Positions 34,931 through 40,850 of a stretch of 40,850 bases of DNA are shown piece by piece. Both the position numbers and the translations under genes were made by a program. The notes beneath the pieces are model-generated. The model was given only the letters and a program-made list of their open reading frames with translations. It did not search any database and had not been told where the DNA came from. The DNA is taken from positions 1 through 40,850 of the forward strand of contig DASCMO010000040.1 in NCBI GenBank assembly GCA_036010965.1, read 5' to 3'. Source of the DNA: GCA-2686265 sp036010965 (lineage in GTDB: Bacteria > Planctomycetota > UBA1135 > GCA-002686595). Each line of letters begins with the position of its first letter. Positions within the stretch are counted from its first letter, which is position 1.

Positions 34931-36334
34931 CTAGAAGGTGGTCAGGTAGCGCTCGACCTCCCAGGAGTGCACGGTCCCGATGTACTCCTGCCACTCGGTG
35001 CGCTTGGCATGCACGAAGTGCTCAAAGATGTGCTGCCCAAGGGCGTCCTTCATGATCTCGTCCTTGTCGAGGGCCGTGATGGCCTCGCCCAGGTTGCCCG
35101 GCAGGCTCTTGATCTTCAGGCGCGAGCGCTCGCGGGCGCTCATGCGGTAGACGTTGGCCGAGACCGGCGGCGGGGGCTCGATCTGGTTCTTCACGCCGTC
35201 GAGACCCGCGGCCAGCATGACCGTGAAGGCCAGATAGGGGTTGCAGGCCGGATCGGGCATGCGCAGCTCGCAGCGCGTGCCGATCGCGCGCCGCGCAGGC
35301 ACCCGGATCAGGGGCGAGCGGTTGCGCATGGACCAGGCCAGGTCAGTGGGCGCCTCGTAGCCGGGAACCAGGCGCTTGTAGGAGTTGACCAGCGGGTTCG
35401 TGATGGCGCAGAAGGCGCGCGCGTGCTTGAGCAGGCCGCCCACGTACCAGCGCATCGTGTCGGAGATCCCGTCGTACTCTCCGTCGGGATCGAAGAAAGA
35501 GTTGCTGCCGTCTTCGCGAAAGAGGGACTGGTGGACGTGCATCCCCGAGCCGTTCTGGCCGTGGATGGGCTTGGGCATGAAGGTCGCGTGCAGGCCCATG
35601 TCGCGCGCGACCCGACGTACGACGAAGCGGAAGGTGGCCAGGTTGTCGGCGGTCGCCAGGGCGCCGTCGTACTTGAAGTCGATCTCGTGCTGCCCGGGCG
35701 CCACCTCGTGGTGGGCCGCCTCGATCTCAAAGCCCAGGGCCTCGAGGGCGATCACGATCTCCCGCCGGCACTCCTCGCCAAGGTCCATCGGAGCCAGGTC
35801 GAAGTAGCCCGCCCCGTCGTGGGTCTCGGTGGTCGCCTCTCCTCCGGGCCCCTGAAGGAACAGGAAGAACTCCGCCTCAGGGCCGGCGTTCATGACGAAG
35901 CCCATCTCGGCGGCGCGCGCGCACATGCGCCGCAACGCGAGGCGCGGGCAACCCTCGAAGGGCGTCTCGTCGGGGTTGTAGATGTCGCAGATCAGACGCG
36001 CCACGCGACCTTGATCGCGGCCGCCGTGCCCGACCGAGGCCCAGGGGTCGATGCGGTAGGTCGAGAGGTCCGGCTTGAGGAGCATGTCCGACTCCTCGAT
36101 GCGCGTGAATCCCTCCACCGACGATCCGTCGAACTGGATCTCGCCGTCGAGGGCCTTCTCAAACTGACTGGCGGGGACCTCGATGTTCTTGTTGATCCCG
36201 GTCAGGTCCGTGAACTGCATGCGCAGGAAGCGCACGTTGTGCTCCTGGGCGTGCTCCAGGATCTGCTGCCGGTCCATTGTTGAATCGATCGCCTGGTAGG
36301 CCTTGAGTTCGTTCGCGCTGATCGTGCTGGTCAT
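34931..36334 (-). CDS. glnA: Glutamine synthetase, type I (alpha-like)
   Basis: The 467-residue protein makes glutamine from glutamate and ammonia, with ATP. Motifs in order: DGSSVEGFTRIEESDM, GPEAEFFLF, the Glu-rich HHEVAPGQHEIDF, KPIHGQNGSGMHVHQSL, NRSPLIRVP and RCELRMPDPACNPYL. The adenylylation segment (NLYDLPP) of the beta type is absent. The corresponding region NVYRMSARERSRLKIKSLP and the ending VHSWEVERYLTTF resemble the Bacillus alpha type, which is feedback-inhibited. The Arg after EGFT matches the glutamine-sensing R62 of B. subtilis. A start at ATG 36334 gives an N-terminal extension of about 18 residues. No ribosome site is visible. Confidence 0.95.
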   Translation of the reverse strand: MTSTISANELKAYQAIDSTMDRQQILEHAQEHNVRFLRMQFTDLTGINKNIEVPASQFEKALDGEIQFDGSSVEGFTRIEESDMLLKPDLSTYRIDPWASVGHGGRDQGRVARLICDIYNPDETPFEGCPRLALRRMCARAAEMGFVMNAGPEAEFFLFLQGPGGEATTETHDGAGYFDLAPMDLGEECRREIVIALEALGFEIEAAHHEVAPGQHEIDFKYDGALATADNLATFRFVVRRVARDMGLHATFMPKPIHGQNGSGMHVHQSLFREDGSNSFFDPDGEYDGISDTMRWYVGGLLKHARAFCAITNPLVNSYKRLVPGYEAPTDLAWSMRNRSPLIRVPARRAIGTRCELRMPDPACNPYLAFTVMLAAGLDGVKNQIEPPPPVSANVYRMSARERSRLKIKSLPGNLGEAITALDKDEIMKDALGQHIFEHFVHAKRTEWQEYIGTVHSWEVERYLTTF

Positions 36335-36649
36335 GGCGGTTTAGGGGCAAAGGGGCGTATTGGCCCAAGAGGGGAGATCCGTACCTACAAGCAAGAACTG
36401 CACAAACGGCCAGTTTTTGCTCGCACTAAGGGGGATCATGGCGCCTGGAGGGCCGTTCCGCCACCGGAAACCTGCCAAAACCGTACTTTTCGTGTGACAC
36501 CGCGCAAAACCAGCGCGGGAGCTTTCCGCCGGCAGGGTCGGGCGCGACCCCGGGTCAGGGAGTCATCCCCCACCAGGGAGCTTGCTCCCCGCCGAGCCGG
36601 GGACCAAGATCCCTGCCCCGCCGGCGACCACCCTGCGGAGACCGCAACC
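36335..36649. other. Divergent intergenic region between glnA and the OPT transporter
   Basis: This 315-bp region has no supported gene. A -10-like TACTTT at 36484-36489 points toward the transporter and would give a leader of about 150 nt, containing a GGGAGC-TT-GCTCCC hairpin near 36577-36590 and further GC-rich stems. Toward glnA an AT-richer patch (36390-36425) may hold its promoter, but no clear -35/-10 pair was found. No known riboswitch was recognised. Confidence 0.4.
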
Positions 36650-38443
36650 ATGGAGACCCCCAAGCGCAGCTGGATCAGCGGCATCTTCCAGCGACGGTAC
36701 CGCGAGATCACCGTCGAGGCGGTCGTCTTCGGCGTCCTGATCGGCGTGGTGATGAACGCCGCCATCACCTACTCAGGCCTCAAGATTGGCTTCACCATCG
36801 GTGGCAGCGCGATCGCCGCCGTACTCGGCTGGGGAGTCCTGCGAGGGATCCTGCGCAAGGGCAGCATCGTCGAGAACAACGTGGCCCAGACCGTGGCCTC
36901 CTCGGTCAACACCTCCAACAGCGGGGTGATCTTCACAGTCCCGGTGCTCTTCCTGCTCGGCGTGCAGGTCAACTTCTGGTGGCTGGTGGCCGCCTGTACC
37001 GCCGGCGCGATCCTTGGGGTGGCCTTCATCATCCCGACCCGCAAGCAGATGATCGACTGTGATCGACTGCGCTTCCCGACCGGCACGGCGGTGGCAGCGG
37101 TCCTGCGCTCTCCGGGCGAGGGCGTGGAGAAGGCCCTCGTGCTGCTGGCCGGCATCGGCCTCGCCATGGCGGTCTTCTTCTTCACCCAGAGCCACTCGGT
37201 CCTGGGCATTCCCGGCTACGGCCAGCTTGGGATCGCCGGCGTCCACGACGACGCATTGGACATCGGGTCGTGGATCGCGAGCGTCCCCGGCCTGGGGAAT
37301 CTGTGGCACGACTCCTTCCAGTTCACCTGGGCCATCGCCCCCTTCGCCCTGGGCGCCGGCTTCATCACCGGCCGCCCGGGCCTGGTGGTCCTGGCGGGCG
37401 GCATCCTGGCGGCCTACGTGATCACCCCCGTGGCCTTCGACAACCAGTGGATGCCGGCCACGGTGGGAGGCGACGAGGCGGCGGGCTGGGCCCTGCTGAA
37501 CATGAACCGGCCCCTGGGGATCGGCCTACTGATGGGCGGCGCCCTGGTCGGCCTGCTGTTCGCGATCCCCGCCATCGGAGCCGCCCTGAAATCCATGCGC
37601 GGCGCCACCGAGGGCGGCCGCGAGCGTGATGAGCTACCCCTGGGCGTGCTGGCCGTCGCCATCGGCCTGGCCTTCTGCGTGCTCTTCGGCGCCGCCCACG
37701 CCACGGTGAGCGATGGCAGCCTCGCTCAAGCGGCCCTGATCGCCGCCGTCGGCACGGCCTGGATGTGGTTCGCCGGCATCGTGATCGCCCAGTGCGCGGG
37801 CATGACCGACTGGAGCCCGATCTCGGGCATGGCGCTCTTGACGGTCATGGTCTGCCTGCTCTTGACGGACAACCAGGTCGTCCCGGCGGTCCTGATCGGC
37901 GCGGCGGTGTGCGTCGCGATCACCGAGTGCGCGGACATGATGCAGGACCTCAAGACCGGCCACCTGGTGGGCGGCTCGCCCCTGCGCCAGCAGTTCATGG
38001 AGCTGTGCGTGGTGTGGATCGGACCGGTGGTCTGCCTCGCGACGGTGTACCTGCTCGCCGAACGCAACATGGGCGAGTACGGCGTCGCCTTCGGGCCGGG
38101 GACCGACTCCCCCGCCCCGCAAGCCGCCGCCTTGCAAGGCGCGATCGACACGATCCGCAGCGACAACGCCCCCACCGGGCTGTACGCCATGGGCGGCGTC
38201 CTGGGCGGCTTGATGAGCCTCTCCGGCATCCCCGGCCTGGGAGTGCTGGTCGGACTCTCCATGTACCTGCCCCTGCGCTACCTGCTGCCCTACGGCCTGG
38301 GCTGCGCCGTGCAGATGCTCATGCAACGCCTGAAGGGTGCGAGCTGGACGGAGAAGTGGGGCGTCCCCTTCGCCGCCGGCTTGCTGGTGGGCGAAGGTCT
38401 CCTGGGCATCGTCTTCGCGGCCATCCAGGTCATGGGAGGGTGA
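36650..38443 (+). CDS. OPT-family oligopeptide/metal-chelate transporter
   Basis: The 597-residue polytopic protein starts at ATG 36650 with GGAG ten bases upstream. The frame is open back to 36494, but that stretch is low-complexity leader. The OPT signature region is at the N-terminus (VMNAAITYSGLKIGFTIGGS and NTSNSGVIFTVPVLFLLG), and about 14 hydrophobic segments follow, with the loop DWSPISGMALLTVMVCLLL. OPT carriers import small peptides or metal chelates by proton symport. Five bases downstream is a conserved-looking partner gene with a strong ribosome site, so the two likely form an operon. Confidence 0.9.
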   Translation: METPKRSWISGIFQRRYREITVEAVVFGVLIGVVMNAAITYSGLKIGFTIGGSAIAAVLGWGVLRGILRKGSIVENNVAQTVASSVNTSNSGVIFTVPVLFLLGVQVNFWWLVAACTAGAILGVAFIIPTRKQMIDCDRLRFPTGTAVAAVLRSPGEGVEKALVLLAGIGLAMAVFFFTQSHSVLGIPGYGQLGIAGVHDDALDIGSWIASVPGLGNLWHDSFQFTWAIAPFALGAGFITGRPGLVVLAGGILAAYVITPVAFDNQWMPATVGGDEAAGWALLNMNRPLGIGLLMGGALVGLLFAIPAIGAALKSMRGATEGGRERDELPLGVLAVAIGLAFCVLFGAAHATVSDGSLAQAALIAAVGTAWMWFAGIVIAQCAGMTDWSPISGMALLTVMVCLLLTDNQVVPAVLIGAAVCVAITECADMMQDLKTGHLVGGSPLRQQFMELCVVWIGPVVCLATVYLLAERNMGEYGVAFGPGTDSPAPQAAALQGAIDTIRSDNAPTGLYAMGGVLGGLMSLSGIPGLGVLVGLSMYLPLRYLLPYGLGCAVQMLMQRLKGASWTEKWGVPFAAGLLVGEGLLGIVFAAIQVMGG

Positions 38444-38448
38444 AGGAG

Positions 38449-39531
38449 ATGATCGGCAAGCTCGGCAACCTGCTGCTCGTGATCGGGACTGTCTTCGGCG
38501 CCCTGGCCGCGGCGGACAGCGTCAAGGCCTATCGGCACGTCGACCTGACCGGGGACGAAGATCTGGCCGGGGAGTTCCTGTTCCTGGACGTCCCCGGCGC
38601 GACGGACGATCCCGAGTCGAATCCCCCCCCGATCCTCGCCCTTCAGGGCCAGGCGCTCTCGGCCGAGCTCGTCGCTGGTCTGCGAGCCGCCGGCGTCGAG
38701 CGCGTGCGCGTCCGCAGACCGGCACTGGCTTTCGAACCCGTGACCCTGGCCGAGGCCGAGGGGCGCGTCTTGCACGGCGGCGTGGCGCTCGGCGGAAGCA
38801 GCGAGTCCATCCGGGCGGGTCGCATCATCACCAGGGATCTGGTCGAGCGCGCGCGCGCGGCCGGAGTCTTGACCCTCGCGGTGCGCGACGGCGAGGCGCT
38901 CGATCTTACGGCCGAAGGACTCGATCTCGGGCGCAAGGCGCGCCTGGCGGAGGACATCGACCTGCCGTTCCAGATCCCGGCCGGCACCTACCTCGACGCC
39001 ACTCGCCTGGCCGAGCTCACCGAGGCCGAGGTCGAGATGGTGGACGTCAAGACGCCCGCGGCCTGGAACCTGGCGGACTGGACCCAGCGCTGGAACTTCC
39101 TGGGCGCGGTGCTCGCGATCCTCGCCGGGGTGCTCCTCAACCGCCGCGGCGCGCGGGCCAGCGCCGTGCAGGCCACCCCCAGCGCCGGAGGGACGGTCGA
39201 GGAGCCGAGCGCCGTCCTCGAGCGCCTCGTGGCGGAGACCGAGGCCCTGGCCGGCCGGGTCGAGACCCTGGACGCCCCGGCCCTGCACGCCGCGCTGGAC
39301 GCCCTCCTGAGCGGTCCGCTGTACACCCTGGTCGAGGGGCGCGAGGCCCTGCGCGCACGCCACGGCGTGCGGGCCGCGACCGCCTTCATGGCTCCCCTGG
39401 CCACGGCCGAGCGCCAGCTGAACCGCGCCTGGTCGGCGGCGGTGGACGGAGCCACCGAGGAGTCGCGCGACTGCGTGGGGCACGCCCTGGCGCCCCTGCG
39501 GGAAGCGCGCGCCGCCTTCCCTGCCTCCTAG
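38449..39531 (+). CDS. Membrane-anchored protein of unknown function, OPT partner
   Basis: The 360-residue protein starts at ATG 38449, with GGGAGG nine bases upstream and inside the end of the transporter gene. It has an N-terminal hydrophobic helix (4-22) and a second near 221-237 (FLGAVLAILAGVLL). Between them lie two copies of a short alpha-beta motif (ALSAELVAGLRAAGVERVRVR and IITRDLVERARAAGVLTLAVR, 20 residues apart from one another in style and spaced about 65 residues). The C-terminal third is helical, with a coiled-coil-like segment (VLERLVAETEALAGRVETLD). I do not recognise the family. Position suggests a role with the OPT transporter. Confidence 0.75.
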   Translation: MIGKLGNLLLVIGTVFGALAAADSVKAYRHVDLTGDEDLAGEFLFLDVPGATDDPESNPPPILALQGQALSAELVAGLRAAGVERVRVRRPALAFEPVTLAEAEGRVLHGGVALGGSSESIRAGRIITRDLVERARAAGVLTLAVRDGEALDLTAEGLDLGRKARLAEDIDLPFQIPAGTYLDATRLAELTEAEVEMVDVKTPAAWNLADWTQRWNFLGAVLAILAGVLLNRRGARASAVQATPSAGGTVEEPSAVLERLVAETEALAGRVETLDAPALHAALDALLSGPLYTLVEGREALRARHGVRAATAFMAPLATAERQLNRAWSAAVDGATEESRDCVGHALAPLREARAAFPAS

Positions 39532-39542
39532 CCCCCATCCAT

Positions 39543-39579
39543 GCGGGCAGGTGCGCCCGCGACCCCGTTCGGATACCCT
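39543..39579 (+). promoter_or_regulatory. Hairpin and -10-like element between the OPT operon and the FKBP gene
   Basis: GCGGGC (39543-39548) pairs with GCCCGC (39555-39560), a short stem just after the preceding stop codon without a T-tract. TACCCT at 39574-39579, followed by GCC as at glpK, would start transcription near 39586, giving a 27-nt leader to ATG 39613. This argues that the ATG at 39541 is not a start. Confidence 0.35.
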
Positions 39580-39612
39580 GCCGAATTCCGGCCACTCCAC
39601 CCTCACAAGATC

Positions 39613-40290
39613 ATGATCCGCCCCCTCGCCCTGTTCCTCATCGCCGGTGTGACCGGCGCCGCCACCCTGCCCATGCTCGCAGACTACACGACCCTGCCGG
39701 CCGACCCGGCCGAGGTCGAGAGCGCCCTGCGGGCAAACACCCTGACCCTCGCCACGGCGATCAGTGCGGCCCTGAAGGACGCCGGCGGCGTGGCCCGCGA
39801 GGGCCGCATGCTGGCCGGGGGCGACGAAGGCGCCGAGGTCACGGTCCACGCCGAGGGTCAGGCCTGGACGGTGCGCGTCAACGCGCTCGGCGAGGTGCAG
39901 TCGAAGGAGCTCTCACCGCGCTTCCCCGGCGCGCCCTGCTCTGGCTCGTGGACCGAGACCCCTTCAGGGATGAAGTACTACGACCTGGTGGTCGGTGAGG
40001 GCGAGACGCCCGGCGGACCGTCGGCGCGCGTGAAGGTCCACTACTCGGGCTGGCTCGTGGACGGAACGATGTTCGACAGTTCGGTCAAGCGCGGCCAGCC
40101 TTCCACCTTCGGACTGAACCAGGTCATCAAGGGCTGGACCGAGGGCGTGGGCAGCATGAAGGTCGGCGGCAAGCGCAAGCTGATCCTGCCCTTCGACCTC
40201 GCCTACGGCCCCATGGGCCGCGGCCCGACCATCCCGCCCCGGGCGACCCTGATCTTCGACGTCGAGCTGCTCGAGATCATCGCTCAGTAG
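39613..40290 (+). CDS. Exported FKBP-type peptidyl-prolyl cis-trans isomerase
   Basis: The protein has about 225 residues from ATG 39613. Residues 1-18 are a signal peptide (MIRPLALFLIAGVTGAA). Residues 20-110 are a unique N-terminal region. Residues about 118-225 are an FKBP domain with the active-site residues HYSGWL, MFDSS, TFGL, VIKGW, AYGPMG and FDVELLEI. It should speed proline isomerisation during folding of exported proteins in the periplasm. The N-terminal domain is not the FkpA/Mip dimerisation helix. It is convergent with the TldD-family gene. Confidence 0.88.
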   Translation: MIRPLALFLIAGVTGAATLPMLADYTTLPADPAEVESALRANTLTLATAISAALKDAGGVAREGRMLAGGDEGAEVTVHAEGQAWTVRVNALGEVQSKELSPRFPGAPCSGSWTETPSGMKYYDLVVGEGETPGGPSARVKVHYSGWLVDGTMFDSSVKRGQPSTFGLNQVIKGWTEGVGSMKVGGKRKLILPFDLAYGPMGRGPTIPPRATLIFDVELLEIIAQ

Positions 40291-40313
40291 GCGGTTCGAT
40301 CAGGCGCGGCGGC

Positions 40314-40850
40314 TCAGAGCCCGGCGTCCACCAGGGTCACGCCACGGAAGCGCGCGGGCGCGGCGCCGTGGCTCATCTCCGCGACCTGCATGGGGTTGCC
40401 CTTGCCGCAGTTGGGGACGCCCCACAGGTCCCAGTGAGCCTCGTCGCAGATCGCGTCGCAGGAGGCCCAGAAGGCTGGCGTCGAGCCCTGGTAGGTGGGG
40501 CTGCGCAGCAGGCGGCCGAGCTTTCCGCCCCGGATCTCGCGTCCGACCTCGCAGGTGAACTGGAAGTTCAATCGGCGCTGATCGATCGACCACATCTTGA
40601 CCGTGTCCGCAAAGATGGCGCCGTCCTCGGTGTCCGCCAGCAGGTCGTCGAAATTCCAGGTGCCCGGCATCAAGGAGAGGTTGGTGATGCGGATGATGGG
40701 CGTGTCGTACCAGCCCTCCGCGCGCGCCGTACCGCGGCTGCGCTCTTCGCCGATGCGCCCGGCCCACTCGCGGCTGGTGTGGTAGCCCTGGAAGATGCCG
40801 TCCTTCACCACGTGCCAGGAGCCCGACGGAACGCACTCGTCGTCGAAGCC
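40314..40850 (-). CDS. TldD/PmbA-family metalloprotease, C-terminal part (5' end beyond window)
   Basis: The frame is open to the right edge of the window and reads GFDDECVPSGSWHVVKDG at its start, so the gene continues past base 40850. Visible motifs are the TldD/PmbA C-terminal ones: a GYHTSRE-like loop, ITNLSLMPG, and WGVPNCGKGNPMQVAEMSHG with the Cys expected to be a zinc ligand. The HExxxH half of the metal site lies outside the window. Family members cleave unfolded peptides, mature ribosomally made peptides or degrade CcdA. Whether a TldE partner is next to it cannot be seen. Confidence 0.85.
   Translation of the reverse strand, partial: GFDDECVPSGSWHVVKDGIFQGYHTSREWAGRIGEERSRGTARAEGWYDTPIIRITNLSLMPGTWNFDDLLADTEDGAIFADTVKMWSIDQRRLNFQFTCEVGREIRGGKLGRLLRSPTYQGSTPAFWASCDAICDEAHWDLWGVPNCGKGNPMQVAEMSHGAAPARFRGVTLVDAGL

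Noticed and set aside
36395..36425. Possible sigma54 (-24/-12) site upstream of glnA (TGGCC...TGC on the minus strand)
   Set aside because: The GG and GC dinucleotides are 8 rather than 10 bases apart, and no activator site was seen.
36494..36649. N-terminal extension of the OPT transporter to GTG 36494
   Set aside because: The 52 extra residues are low-complexity and contain a leader hairpin. ATG 36650 has a ribosome site and the family-like N-terminus.

Overview
The window is GC-rich bacterial chromosomal DNA (about 70 % GC by eye), densely packed with genes on both strands. I saw no tRNA, rRNA, transposase, phage gene or CRISPR array. Four features point to Planctomycetota, probably one of the deep marine lineages: a secreted sulfatase preceded by many calcium-binding repeats of the D-C-N-x-N-x-x-P-D type; an FG-GAP/UnbV lipoprotein; sparse Shine-Dalgarno use; and a recurring C-terminal domain ending in W-[YF]-R-D-P. 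This placement is inference from gene content, not a phylogenetic result.

Layout. 1-2132: the 3' part of a secreted subtilisin-like protease. 2154-6101: metabolic genes (KDPG-type aldolase divergent from glycerol kinase, then a PLP serine/threonine dehydratase coupled to a DUF2270 membrane protein). 6181-10342: two secreted proteins on the minus strand, a jelly-roll lectin-like protein and a calcium-repeat sulfatase. Both share their C-terminal domain with the protease. 10491-16100: a YigZ/IMPACT protein; an L-arabinonate-dehydratase-like enzyme with an SMP-30 lactonase; an S1-repeat protein; a CGFS glutaredoxin next to BolA; and a small membrane protein. 16258-19581: a large FG-GAP/UnbV/TPR protein. 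19915-21778: a class III alcohol (formaldehyde) dehydrogenase with a metallo-beta-lactamase-fold hydrolase.

21797-32821 is the most striking block. It holds eight same-strand genes with overlapping or near-abutting ends: a heterodimeric ABC exporter, a complete Mla/MCE-type lipid transport set (STAS-MlaE permease, MlaF ATPase, MlaD, PqiC-like lipoprotein), and a second heterodimeric ABC exporter. A glycerophosphodiester phosphodiesterase lipoprotein follows under its own predicted promoter. I read this as an envelope-lipid trafficking locus. 33671-40850 holds a FemAB-like acyltransferase, glutamine synthetase, an OPT transporter with an uncharacterised partner, a periplasmic FKBP isomerase and the 3' part of a TldD/PmbA-family gene.

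Regulation visible in the sequence. At several gene starts a -10-like hexamer ends exactly six bases before the start codon (2923, 16258, 25497, 32864), as expected for leaderless mRNAs. A perfect 10-bp palindrome (GTTGATCAAC) lies between the aldolase and glycerol kinase genes. The alcohol dehydrogenase promoter is one arm of an inverted repeat whose other arm looks like a decayed mirror copy of the same promoter.
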